Assembly (NCBI GenBank): GCA_019671005.1
Contig: CM033726.1
Coordinates: 1,612,001-1,676,000 of the forward strand
Reading direction: 5' to 3'
From: Hibiscus mutabilis
Taxonomy: Eukaryota > Streptophyta > Magnoliopsida > Malvales > Malvaceae
DNA length: 64,000 nucleotides
This document shows, piece after piece, positions 35,725-46,208 of the stretch. The first letter of the stretch is position 1; every line of letters begins with the position of its first letter. The translations under genes and the position numbers were made by a program. Under the pieces are notes generated by a model. That model had not been told where the DNA came from, did no database searches, and was given only the letters and a program-made list of their open reading frames with translations.

Positions 35725-36332
35725 TTAAAAGATGCACTCCTCCAACAGGCAGCAGCAACAAAGAGTAGCCAAACTGCAAATACAAACAGATGCAGGAACT
35801 ATAGTGAGAAACCAATTGGTTGGGAACATACATACATACATACATACATACATACATACATACATACATAGAGATCCCATACCACCCAGTTAGGAAGGAA
35901 GTGCAACCATTGTGATAATTGTAATGATTCCTAGGAGGCAGCGGGGGAGGTTGCAGACCGGGTGACGGTGAAGGGTAGCCATCGTAATAGTAACCTTGAT
36001 AGCCAGGTGGCGGTGAGGGCGAATGATGGGTATGATTATATACAACCGATGGTGGCGGTGGTGGGAAGCCTGGAGGATACGGAGACGAGTCCCCTGTTTT
36101 GGGAATATAACAGTCAGTTGGGTATTCTCTTTTAACAATCACTACAAATGTTTCGAATGTCAGTCATACAAGTTTTGTTCGAATACTTGCAGTTCATGCC
36201 CTGAAGCAGTAACATATTGAATTGAACATAAACATATAAAGAAAAGAAAGAAGAACGGAGATTACCGACCAATTAATCGTTACCTGATGGAGTTAGGGGC
36301 TTATGAGACACATGGTGATGGTTGTAACTCAT
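35725..36332 (-). CDS. CYSTM-type cysteine-rich transmembrane protein, three exons
   Basis: Exons are 36284-36332, 35883-36126 and 35725-35773, joined at GT/AG sites, giving 113 residues. The start is MSYNHHHVSHK; the middle is rich in Pro, Tyr and Gly (PPGFPPPPPS, PPPGYQGYYYDGYPSPSPG); the end is GCTSFLTG joined to CLATLCCCCLLEECIF and a stop, the CYSTM (cysteine-rich transmembrane module) signature. CYSTM proteins are short tail-anchored membrane proteins linked in plants to stress tolerance, and pairs of them can associate through the Cys-rich segment. Donor ACTGGGTG|GTATGG restores the conserved Cys before LATL; acceptor aaaagag|AATACC keeps frame in exon 2. The second intron carries a (CATA)n tract close to its donor. 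Frames and family match throughout, so it is likely functional. Confidence 0.88.
35827..35870. repeat. (CATA)11 microsatellite in intron 2 of the CYSTM gene
   Basis: Eleven perfect CATA units. On the gene's strand this is (TATG)n beginning about 12 bases after the donor. Confidence 0.95.
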
Positions 36333-36675
36333 CGCTTCAAATTTGAGACTACTCCGGTGGTTTGGGAGACGGTAAACCAAGCTCAACATATAAAAAGATT
36401 GCAAGAAGAGGAAGTTTAGTAGGAAGGTTCCCTTGCTTTTGTTGGGTTTAGAATACAACTCCTCCTAGCTAACTTGTTTCGCCAAGACTGAAAGAAAAAG
36501 GGGGGAAAAAACAAAGCGAACCGAGACTGATGTATTCTATATTGGCCTGTTTTGTAAATATTTTTTAGCCAAAATTAGTTAATTAAGATGTTTTGTGAAT
36601 AGAGGTTTGTAAGAGTAGATTTGGGTAAAATCTCTCTATTCGAAAAAGCTGTTAAAAAGAGCTTTTTTGGCTTAG
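36333..36675. other. Upstream region of the CYSTM gene
   Basis: The 5' untranslated and promoter region of the minus-strand gene should lie here. I see no clear TATA box at a convincing distance. Confidence 0.4.
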
Positions 36676-37412
36676 AGGTTTTGACCCTATTTGGCAATTG
36701 GCGGATAGCTGATAGCGGATTACATTAGCTGATAGTGGATAGCTGATTGCATTAGCTGATAGCGGATAGCTGATTGCATTAGCTGATTTGACTAGCAGAT
36801 TACATTAGTTGATTATATAAAAATATTTGGTAAAATTAACTGATAGCTGATAGGTGTTTGATTATTTGAACAAGCAAAATAATATATAAGGACATAATTA
36901 TATTTGATACTTGTTTGAATAATTTATTAGTTGTTAATATTTTGTATTTATTAATATTAATTAGATTAGGAAAATTAATTATATGAGTATGTATATATTA
37001 ATTTTTCATTTGTGAAATTATCTTTTTAATACAATTTTAATAACTATTAAATTTAGATGTATATATTAATTTTTATCTATGAAATTATATTTTGAATATA
37101 ATTTTATTAATTATTAAATTTATATGTATTTATTAATTTTTATTTATGAAATAATTTTTTTAATTTTATTAATTAATCAAATTTATGTTATTTAAAGAAA
37201 TTTTTTATAATTATCAAAGACAAAATAGTCTTTACAATTCTTTTATCCAAACCTCTAACTTAAAAAGCTCATTTTAGGAGTTTTTTTCAAAATTAGAGGT
37301 TTCACCTCAATCCGCTATTACAATCCTCTATTTACCAAACATTCAAATTATCGGATTTGACTGGTCAAACCTCTAAAAATGCTCAAAAAGCTGTTTACCA
37401 AACATGGCCATA
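36676..37412. mobile_element. MITE family copy 1 (ends near ggccatgtttggtaaacagc)
   Basis: Right end gctgtttaccaaacatggcc is an inverted relative of the left end gaccctatttggcaattggc. It opens with short tandem variants of ggatagctgattgcattagc. Copies lie at about 37470-38030 (inverted) and 50135-50836. Borders are approximate; no clean target-site duplication was found. Confidence 0.65.
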
Positions 37413-37469
37413 ATAATCGTAAAGAGTCTCTTACCCTTAGCAATTAAAAACTTTCAAATTAACATATGT

Positions 37470-38030
37470 TTCATATATCATTTAAATTTAATAATTAATT
37501 AAATTAGATTAAAATTAATTCTATAAAAAATAAAATAATATATAGATACTTGTAATGTTATATTAAAAAATTAATTTTTATAATCTAATTAATATTTTTT
37601 TGAATAGTCTAAAGTTGATTACAAGGTAGTATCTATTCATACATATTCTTAACCCTTTGACAATGTACACACCTTACAGTTACAGACAAAGCGAATGAAC
37701 TCGGGTCTCCTAGAATGAACATTGTCTGCTTTCATACTAGGACCACTTGTTGAGTTTCATAATCTAATTAATATTAATAGATACAAAATATTGATAAATA
37801 ATAAAATATTCAAACAAATATTGAATATAATAATGTCCTTATATGTCATTTTGCATGTTCAAATAATCAAACAACTATCAGCTATCAATTAATTTTACCA
37901 AACATTTTATACAATCAACTAATGTAATTCGCTTGTCAAATCATCTAATACAATTAGCTATACGTAATCGTCTAATGTAATATGGTATCAGTTATCCGTT
38001 ATATGCTAATTACCAAACATGGTCGTTGTA
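37470..38030 (-). mobile_element. MITE family copy 2, inverted and split by a SINE
   Basis: Reads as the reverse complement of copy 1 (for example aaataatcaaacaactatcag and taattaccaaacatgg). The copy is interrupted at 37597-37758 by a SINE and resumes in register after it. Confidence 0.7.
37597..37758 (-). mobile_element. SINE with perfect 17-bp target-site duplication
   Basis: Flanked by ataatctaattaatatt at 37580-37596 and 37759-37775, identical over 17 bases. On the minus strand it opens aaactcaacaagtggtccta, has a B-box-like gacccgagttcattcg, and ends in an A run (T run at 37597-37600). The 162-bp length, tail and long duplication are those of a tRNA-derived SINE. Confidence 0.85.
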
Positions 38031-38034
38031 TTTT

Positions 38035-38240
38035 TTTGATAAATCTTAAATCTAATTCTAATCCCACCTAAAGGGGAAGGGAAGGGGGACTATAGGGGAA
38101 GGAAGGGGCGTGTTCTTAATGGGTCTAGAACTCATGACTAAAGATAAATAAGAGAACAGAGATGAGTAACTTGGGGCGTGTTTCTAGTGAGAAGGAATGG
38201 GCGTGTTCCTAGTGGGTCTAGAACTCATTACCAAATATGT
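38035..38240. repeat. Dispersed repeat, copy 3
   Basis: Carries aatctaattctaatcccacc and two versions of tgggtctagaactcat; the phrase ggggcgtgttcttaatgggt is partly duplicated inside. Matches the repeats at 7835 and 30641. Confidence 0.5.
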
Positions 38241-38429
38241 TTTTTCGTTCGTTATATTTTTAATGTATATAATTTTAAAGGGAAAAGTCTTTCTATACTT
38301 TTACCTTTAATAAAAACTAATAAATTAATCTTATATATTTCAATGACATAAAATAGTCTTTTATTAATATTCAAACTATTTTACCAATAAATATTGATAT
38401 AATATTTTTATTCCTCATGACTTTGAGAA

Positions 38430-38592
38430 AAGAGTGACTCGTGACAAGTGGAAAGTAGTTTAGTATCTTTTAAGTAGGTTTTGAGTTCGAGATTTTGTGT
38501 ATGTAGAAAATTTCTGTTGGGAGACTTATCAAATTCATATGTGCAAAGCGGGTTGATCTGGATTAGCCATGACAAAACCTGAAAAATCAAGA
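38430..38592 (+). mobile_element. SINE relative (borders approximate)
   Basis: Same order of blocks as the SINE at 4346: a gagttcgagat B-box-like site at 38483-38493, then gtagaaaatttctgttggga and ggttgatctggattagcc. A target-site duplication is not certain (gagaaaa on both sides). Confidence 0.6.
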
Positions 38593-38799
38593 GAAAAACT
38601 GAAAAATATTAGATACCTAATTGCACAAAAGAAAAGAAAATATGTACGCAATTGTATCAAAGAAAAAATTAGATATTTAATTGTACCAAAATATTAAGCA
38701 CCTAATTTTACCACTAAAAAATAGATACTACATTACACATAAATACTAAAATTAGATATCAAAAATTATATTACCTTTTCTTATCTATTTCTTTATCAT

Positions 38800-39860
38800 A
38801 TTGCCACATTGATTTTCTTTTCTTCATGTCAGGATATATAAAAAAGATCAATATAAGTCGACTTTTCTTTGAATCAAGTGGTTAAAATTTGTTGTTGACA
38901 TTCCTTAAATCCCGAGATCAAATCCTGGTAGCAGCATTCCCTCCCGCTTGGCTGAGAAACAACACAACCTACAAAGCCCTATACTTCCTCTTTAGTTTTG
39001 CAATCCCTAGGTGACCCGTCCCTGATAGTTTCAACGTCGCCGGTTGTCGCTCAGTTTTCGTTGACCTTTATTTCCGTCTCCTTTTGCCCTCGAATGATCT
39101 TTTCTTTCCCTTACCATCTTTTTAGGTTGTCTTTTGAGGTTTCCCTTGGTTGTTCGTGGGAGGTTCCTCCTCTCGACACCTTAGGGCTTTCCCTCAGGAG
39201 CCTAGTTGTGTGGAGGAGTGCGGGTCATCGGCGCTTGGCGGCAGATTTGGAGGTTTTAGCGGAGGGTTGTGCTTTGCGACCGCCTCCAAAGTTCCTTTTT
39301 TTTTCAAATTTTGATTCGAATGCATTTGTTGTTGAAGGTTGCTTGTTTGGTTCCGCTCTCTAATGTAGGAGACTCTTCTGTCGACGGCTATGATCTTTCT
39401 TCGAGAAAAAAGATTGGAACGTTTATAGCTCATGGGATGTTTCGGCCTTCCCTTAGAGCATTTCAGCTTTTGTTTTATTGTTTATGCTTGCTCTGCTGAT
39501 GACCTTTCGGTGATGCGGGCTGTTTACCTTCGGTATTGTGAAGCCGTCTCCAATCAAGGAACTCTCCCGGTTCAGGTTCTCAAGTTCTCGGATCTGAGAA
39601 TGACGATTAAAATTTTCAAGGCGATTTGTTATCTTCATGTTATTTTGCCGTTTTCGGCTTTGTCTCCCCTCTATTTGTGGGTTTTTTGGTTGGGCTTCTT
39701 GCTGTTAGACCCTTGTTTGTTCAAGCTTTTTCTACTCTTAATTCTCGATTTTCAAATTGTCTCTACTGATGTACCCTTTCATGTTTAGATGAATCTTCTG
39801 TTTGTTCAAAAAAAGATTCCATCCCACTTGCATCAAATGGAAAAAAAATTCATATAATAA
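38800..39860 (+). other. GC-richer retroposon-like block, unassigned
   Basis: 38.99-39.79 kb has unassigned open frames (38998-39363, 39432-39788) and shares phrases such as aaggaactctcccg with the retroposon at 30814-31681 read on its own strand. Just upstream, gaatcaagtggttaaaattt and gagatcaaatcctggta (38870-38930) resemble pol III boxes. I found no clean target-site duplication or poly-A tail, so it is left as a probable retroposon relative. Confidence 0.4.
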
Positions 39861-40458
39861 ATTCTCAACAATTTTTTGTTATCTTTTCGTTAGAAAAGTA
39901 CATTTATCGCTGGTCATTCTTTATTTTTATTTTTTTCTTTTTAATAATTTTATTAATCGCTACAAATGTAAACACTTTGCTCATTAATTTTATAAATCAA
40001 ATATATAATTTACTTAAAAAATTTAAAATATTTTAAATAGACTTGCATAAAAATGTAACTTAATTGGAAATTATTTTATTGTAGTTTAATTATCATTATT
40101 TTATACATAAAAAAGACATGGAAATGATTGACAATTAATAAAAGTATATTTGTCCTCCTGTCAAATTTCCTTCATACTTAATATAGCTATTTTTTTATTA
40201 AGTGATAATTTTTTTAAATATATTAGTGTGATTATATGGTAATATTTATTTATTTTTTTAATTTTTTGGCAGCACGTATACACTTTAAATATACAAGTAC
40301 TTGAATTCCAGTCTCTTAAAATAAATATCATATTCTTTTTCACTAGAGCCATTGACTAGGTTCTACTAAGTCATAATTTAGAAAGTACCATTATTGTTAT
40401 AATAATTTAAATATTGTAAAGATAAACGCGTTTAGGTATATGATACCTTCTATTTTAA
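39861..40458. other. Intergenic, nothing recognised
   Basis: AT-rich, no frame or repeat seen. Confidence 0.5.
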
Positions 40459-40467
40459 TTAATTTTA

Positions 40468-42627
40468 GGCTAAAGGGGTACTTTTGCCCCTGAGTTCGAC
40501 CAAAAAAATTAATTTCGCCCATCACCAAAAAATGCATCTAATGTGGCCCTGTAGTCCGCGAAATAGATCAAATTGACCCTTTGACCGACATTGACCGTTA
40601 CAGTCTTGACGTGATAGTTAACGGTCGTGATGTGGCGGAGGGGGCTAAATTGATTATTTTAACCGAATTTGAGGGCATAATTGATTTTTTACTGAATTCA
40701 GGGGCATAACTGATTTTAATTAAAAGTTCGATAACTTACTTAATCTTTAAGCTAAAAATATATATTAATATTTAAATATTCATAAAATATTAAAAAATAA
40801 AAACACTATAATGAATTAAAAATTAAGTAAAAACATTAAGATTAAAAATATCAAGAGTTATAAAAAAATTAAAAATATTTATAAACCATCAAAAAAGACT
40901 TTCGACTGTTTCTCGTTATGCTAAGTGTACTAATGTTCATTGAACATATTTTTAATTGAAACATCATTGTATTAAGGTAGTAATAAAACTAAAATTCTCT
41001 TTCATTTTTCTACATCAAATATTAATAAGCATCAATTTGATGTAAAAAAACGAAAGAAAATTTGAGTTTTACTGTTACTCTAATACATGGTTGATTTCAC
41101 TAAAAAATTGTTTAATGAATGGTAATACTCAGACTGACGAAGTCGGAGACTTTTTCGATGAAAGTGTTTAATTTTTTAATACTTTATAAACATTTTTATT
41201 AAGTTTTTATATTTAAATTTGATCTTTTTATAATTTCTAATACATTTTAAATTTTTATATTCAAATTTTTTTTGAATGTTTTATTTATTTTTATTAACTT
41301 TAAGGATTTTATAAAAAAAGTTGAAGAATATTTTGATTGTTTGTGAGAGCCGTCACTTTGCTTATTTTTAAAATTATCAAAGACCCAAAGGATATTTACA
41401 CCAATTTGTTAATCGATTTTTCATATATTTTATTGTCTTAAATAAAAAATAGGTGCCCAAAGTATGCACTTTTTGAACTTTAGGTGCCTAAAGTATTTTT
41501 TTGTAAATTTTTTTAACCAATCAATGCTTGACATGTGGCATATTTAATTTATTTATTTTTTCAAAATTAAAAAAAAAACTTTTAGTTTTTCAAAAAAATG
41601 CTAAAATTTTATAATTTTTACGATACAGTCCCCAAATCCCTAAAATTACTCAAACCCCCAAATCACCTTCGTTTTCGCCGCCGATCGCCGTCCATGAGCA
41701 CACAAGTTTGGTTGTCGAACGCAAAATCGACGTTTGGCTGGCACATCGTTCACCATTTCTGGCGGCGCCGTGTTAGGTGAAATGATCGCCTTGTTCCGAT
41801 GACCAAACTGGTGTGCTCAAGGGCAGTGATCAGAGGCTGAAGCGGCGACGATTTGAGGATGTGTGTTTGGGTAATTTTAGGGATTTGGGGATTGTTTTGT
41901 AAAATTTTCAAAATTTTGGGATTTTTTGAGAAAAAATTGGGTATTTTTCTTTAAAAATTTTAAAAAAATTAAATATGCCATGTGTTAAGCATTGATTGGT
42001 TAAAAAAATTAACACCCATTAACGGTCAAGCACCTAAAATTATAACTTTTGAAACTTTGGGCACCTATTTTTTTATAAAAATACTTTAGGCACCTAAAGT
42101 TAAAAAAATGCATATTTTGGGCACATAGTTTTCATTTAAGTCTATTCTATTTGTAAAAGGTCAACTAAAAAAAACTATTTATCCAGTTTTATTCAAAAAC
42201 TAAATAAATCGATTAAATTAACTTAAAATTTAAACAAATCATTTATCCAATTTTAATATATTTTTAAAATTTTTACTAATTTTATAAATTCTTATTTTTA
42301 ACTTAAATATTAAATAAGTTATCAAACTTTTAATTAAAATCGATTATGCTCTTGAACTTTGCAAAAAAATCAATTATGCCCTCGGATTCGGTTAAAATAA
42401 TAAATTTAGCCCCGTCTCGTCATCATCCCACATGTGCTGCCATGTCAGCATCGTGAACCGTCACGTCATCACCGTTAACTGCTACGTCAATACATTAATG
42501 GTCAACGTCGGTCAAATGGTCAATTTGATCAATTTTGTGGACTGGAGGACTACATTAGATGCGTTTTTTGACGAGGGACGAAATTGATTTTTGGGTCGAA
42601 CTCATGGGCAAAAGTACCCCTTTAACC
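40468..42627. mobile_element. Mutator-like element, 2.16 kb, with inverted ends
   Basis: Left end ggctaaaggggtacttttgc and right end gcaaaagtacccctttaacc are inverted copies; similarity runs in for some 200 bp (gtcaatttgatc, gactacattagatgc). Perfect 9-bp duplications ttaatttta flank it (40459-40467, 42628-42636). No transposase frame. A second element is inserted inside. Confidence 0.82.
41435..42142. mobile_element. Nested Mutator-like MITE, 708 bp
   Basis: Ends gtcttaaataaaaaataggt and the complement of gacttaaatgaaaactatgt are inverted copies. Flanks tattttatt (41426-41434) and tattctatt (42143-42151) make a 9-bp duplication with one mismatch. Its core (41640-41900) is GC-richer and itself a rough palindrome, with tcgccgccgatcgccg on one side and agcggcgacgattt on the other. 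Related to the repeat at 9003-9452. Confidence 0.75.
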
Positions 42628-42636
42628 TTAATTTTA

Positions 42637-43125
42637 AGTTTAAATGATTTGTTGATGGTTTAATAAATATTTAAAAATGATTAATGTATTTTTTAAAATT
42701 AACACTTAAAAAATAAAAATAAAAATAAAAAACAGATCAAAGAGATGGATTTCTTTCCTAAAGTTCCATAACAACAGTACTTTACCCAGAACGTGAATTA
42801 GTGAAATAGAAATTTAATTAAAAACATAACAAAATGAAAGAGGAGAATCCTCCTGTATTGGGTCAATTGGACTTTGAATTATATCTTTCCGTTTCCAGAA
42901 GGAGAAGCCGTGTCGTGCTCACCTTCCCAGTAACTTCATTTCTCATAACACAACGCGAAAATTCTATCAATAAATACGACACGGTGTCGCATTGGCAGAC
43001 TCGAACGACGATTGGGTCGTTATAAAATGTCTGACATTTTGATTATTTCTACCATCAAAGCTCGCATTACTTGACCGGGAACTGTATTTGCGGAGAGGCC
43101 TCACACAAAGGAGAAGTCCAATAAC
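42637..43125. other. Upstream region of the LITAF-type locus
   Basis: AT-rich up to about 42800, then more balanced composition leading into the first exon at 43126. Likely the old promoter and 5' leader; no clear TATA box. Confidence 0.4.
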
Positions 43126-44048
43126 ATGTCGAAGACGGAGGAGCCGGTGGTAGGAGTCCCGTACTATGCAGGGCCGAGGATGGATGGTTACCAGGAGGGG
43201 AGGATACCGCCGAACGCGATATACGGGGACCCAAAGGGGATCCCGATTCAGCAAACCATGTATCGGGATACTCCCGCTCCTTTCAATTGCCCTTACTGTG
43301 GTAATTCCGGACTCACTCTTTTCGCTCCTCTTTTAATAATTTGTTCGATGTATATGATTCCGTTTTCCATGACTTTGAGCCTAATAGTGTTAACCAAGCT
43401 TGTAGTACACTGGCAAAAAATGCTATTTTAGTCTTATTTAACATTGGATTTCGGAATTAATGTTGGACAACTATTTCCTAACATATACAAAAAGCCTAAT
43501 AGTGATCCTCATATAAATAAGAAATAACATTACAAATTTATTTATTTATTTATTTAGTCCTTTTATTTTTTTTATAAACGTGATTAAAAAATCTGAATTT
43601 AATAACTATTATTCTTTCTAAGAAAAGCTGAGATTTTGTTGTTCTTAATTTTTAATTTATTGTTCATTTTGGTCCAAACAAAGAACATGCCTTGGTCATA
43701 TAGTATGAAGTGTGATCCTGCTTTGAATGTCTACATTGGATGAGATAATTAAGATCCAAACCAAGTCTGGCTGCGGTGGTGGGATGCATGATGCCCTTCA
43801 TGCTTGGAATCTGCTTCCTTTGCCCTTCAATGGACTGCCCCATTTTTGCCCAAACTGCAGTGAAAAGGTGGGTCTTTTTTAACTTGTTTTCCACTCCTTT
43901 TGTTTTGCTTGCTTACAAATCCTTAGCCCTTTGCTTCTTTTGTTTTGATTTGTTTCAGGTTGCTAGTTTTGAGAAATCAGATGCTTGTGCTGTGGTGGAT
44001 ATGCCGAAATGGTGGGAAAAGAGTTTTGCTTTGCCTGCCTCATACTAA
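43126..44048 (+). pseudogene. LITAF-domain (GILP-like) gene, probably a pseudogene
   Basis: Three exon-like blocks match plant LITAF-domain proteins such as Arabidopsis GILP (At5g13190), small membrane-associated zinc-binding proteins that restrain cell death. Block 1 (43126 to about 43317) reads MSKTEEPVVGVPYY to APFNCPYCGNSGLT, the first CxxC of the zinc site. Block 2 (43754-43867) reads SKPSLAAVVGCMMPFMLGIC, the hydrophobic segment, to PSMDC, then HFCPNCSEK in another frame. Block 3 (43959-44048) reads VASFEKSDACAVVDMPKWWE to SFALPASY and a stop. Two lesions: about 13 bases are missing between MDC and HFCP (around 43839), shifting frame across the second zinc ligand pair; and no GT donor follows block 1 where the intron should begin. 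Confidence 0.75.
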
Positions 44049-44525
44049 ATGCATTTTTGCCAATGTTTCCTGTTTAATTTAAATGAATGCAAGTTTTACT
44101 ATGTTGTGAATTGCTAATTAGACAAAGCTCTTCTCTGTATTGGGCTCTGCCTCTGCTGTGTATATTTGGCCTATTTGCTATAGAATATATATGTATGATG
44201 CACGTTACCTTGCCCATTTTTTTCTCCTTTTTCATTTCTTTTGGTTTCCCAATATCCATTGGAGCTAGTCCAATGATTCTGTTGGTTGATATAAAGAGTA
44301 GATGTTGAAATTTATAAGCTTATCAAATAAGTTCTTGCCACAATTGCACTCAAATTAAGCACCAAAATAACTGCCCTTCCAAAGAAATGATGAAATGAAA
44401 TCACAATGCAATTAAGCACATACAATTCTTTATTCAATCCATAATTAAGTTCCATAAAAGTTCAACTATTTATAAAACCTAAGGGAATAAAAATGATGCT
44501 ACAGTGACTAAAGATCATTTGAGTG

Positions 44526-44691
44526 CAGGGACGGAGCTACAACATGAATGGGAGGGGATGTTGCCCCCTGGTATGTTTTTTTTTACCTTTGATTTTTTAT
44601 ATTTTTTCTGAAAATTTAGGAATAATTATGAATTTTTTCCCACCTTTAAAATTTTATATTTCCCCCACTCCAAATTCTGGCTCTGTCCATG
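44526..44691. mobile_element. hAT-type MITE, 166 bp
   Basis: Begins cagggacggagct and ends ggctctgtccatg (inverted). Flanks tttgagtg (44518-44525) and tttgaatg (44692-44699) form the 8-bp duplication of hAT elements with one mismatch. Confidence 0.8.
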
Positions 44692-44699
44692 TTTGAATG

Positions 44700-45269
44700 A
44701 AATAGACTTAGTTCATAAATTTAAACAAGAGTTGGAAACTTGAATGCCTACGTGTATGTATACCATGCTCATGTAATAAGAAAATATAAGTGAAATTGTA
44801 TATTTAGATCAAAATAAATCTGAACGTGGTTAATGTATAACAAGACTAGTGTAAAATTAAACTCAAACCCGCACATTATATCTAGTCAGGGTGGATTGAA
44901 ACTTGATATCTCAAAATTTCCAAACCTTAACCTTATTATTAAACTAGGGTTAAGGTTAAGGTTAAGGTTTACCCATGTTTTGATTAAGGGTATTCATGGT
45001 TAACCATTATACTACAACGATTCACTTGTAGGTTTTGTTCTTAGCGCAATTAGATGATAATGTCTAAAGAAAATGTGTTCATTTCATTATGGTTAATTAA
45101 AATACTGTATAACGATTAACCATAAACACCCCTACAGTACTGATGCAAGTGCATGTGAATGCGGAAGATTCATTTACCTCTACCACCATTCCCCTTTGTA
45201 GCTAATCCAATCCAGTCCTAGAGAGGCACAAGGAGGAAGAAGAGAAAGTCCGGCATGAATGAACAGATC
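44700..45269. other. Intergenic; short GGTTAA run
   Basis: Contains a four-unit ggttaa run at about 44946-44969 and otherwise AT-rich sequence; from about 45180 it is the 3' part of the pri-miR169 transcription unit. No protein gene seen. Confidence 0.5.
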
Positions 45270-45380
45270 CCGTATCGTTAGCCAAGGAGACTGCCTGTGT
45301 ACCGCCCCAGAGCCCATTCTCATCAGAGTTTCGAAACTCGTGCCAGGCCGCAGGCAAGTCATCCTTGGCTACAATACAAA
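45270..45380 (-). ncRNA. MIR169: MIR169 precursor hairpin
   Basis: On the minus strand the 5' arm (45351-45371) begins UAGCCAAGGAUGACUUGCC, the mature miR169 of the h-n type, 21 nt long. The 3' arm (about 45278-45296) reads GGCAGTCTCCTTGGCTAA, the usual miR169 star. By hand the arms pair along the whole duplex with two single-base bulges, both U on the 5' arm. The loop between them is about 55 nt. miR169 directs cleavage of mRNAs for NF-YA transcription factors and is tuned by drought and nutrients in many plants. A TATA box lies about 120 bp upstream, giving a compact pol II unit. No protein frame here is credible; the 60-codon minus frame and 80-codon plus frame over the hairpin are incidental. 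Confidence 0.93.
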
Positions 45381-45492
45381 GGGACTCCGGTCCTCATGTA
45401 GGACCTCTCTTCCTCATGAATTTCAGAAGCCAAAATCTTGTTGTTGTTGTTTTTTCTCCAATGGGATGCTTCAATGCAATGGTCAGGCCCTC

Positions 45493-45501
45493 TATTTATA
45501 G
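45493..45501 (-). promoter_or_regulatory. TATA box of the MIR169 gene
   Basis: ctataaata on the minus strand in the context ggttctataaatagaggg. Transcription would start near 45465, some 85-95 bp before the hairpin. MIR genes typically carry such boxes. Confidence 0.75.
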
Positions 45502-46208
45502 AACCGATGACTGACGATGCTCGGGACATTGGAATCGGATCATCGTATCGATCGTGTCTCGGAATATATTCGGGTTTTTGAATGGCTCAGACGATGCCAC
45601 CAGTCATTGATCCAATCGAAATCTCAAAGTCCAAGGAATACACTGGTGTGGTGTAATACTTAAACCACCGTCCACCGCTCGCATTCCCTTGATTGTTTAT
45701 TATTTGCATGTTCACCGTTCTGTCAATCTGACTCTTGGCCATTCCCAAAGGGCTTATGGGAAACGGGTTCAGTCACCCGTCGAAGGGCGACAGCGTTCGA
45801 ACAAAATCTTTAAAAAGCAATATCCGATTTCTGGCGCATGCAGGATCATGTTTTTATTCCGATTCCAGCATTGAGCCAAGGTCATATAACCCTCAATAAA
45901 TCAGCCGCAACAAGATTTTTCTTTGAATTCCGGTTGACTTGGATTGTTGTTATTCCTTTTTGACTTTATGTGATTTGGAGGATTTCGTATCATAAAGGAG
46001 TGAACGTCAAAACTCTTGTGCCAAAGCTTCTTCAAGAAAGATGGAATAATTGGGTTGCATTGCATGTGTTTTCCATACCTTTTTTTTTTTTTTTGCATTT
46101 TCTTTATCCAATGCAGACGCAGTCCTTGGAATGAGCAGAAAAGTTGATTGAGAAGGTGGAGTTGTTGTCTACATACATTTCGCTAGCATTTTATTCAGGC
46201 CCACTTGG
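45502..46208. other. MIR169 upstream region
   Basis: Balanced base composition up to about 45900, consistent with a retained promoter. No paralogous hairpin and no known cis element beyond the TATA box could be assigned with confidence. Confidence 0.45.

Noticed and set aside
35702..36142. A single 146-codon minus-strand frame with Met-Tyr-Val-Cys repeats
   Set aside because: It is exon 2 of the CYSTM gene read through into the (CATA)n intron; splicing gives the conserved Cys-rich end instead.
38870..38930. Possible tRNA gene or SINE head
   Set aside because: A- and B-box-like text only; no cloverleaf, no tail and no target-site duplication.
43776..44048. A 90-codon plus-strand frame
   Set aside because: It is LITAF exon 2 in a shifted frame, intron 2 and exon 3 joined by chance; not evidence of a separate gene.
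44946..44969. Possible interstitial telomere (ggttaa run)
   Set aside because: The plant telomere unit is TTTAGGG; this is a short hexamer run of another sequence.
45180..45501. Small frames on both strands over the MIR169 hairpin
   Set aside because: No family match, and the RNA hairpin explains the conservation.
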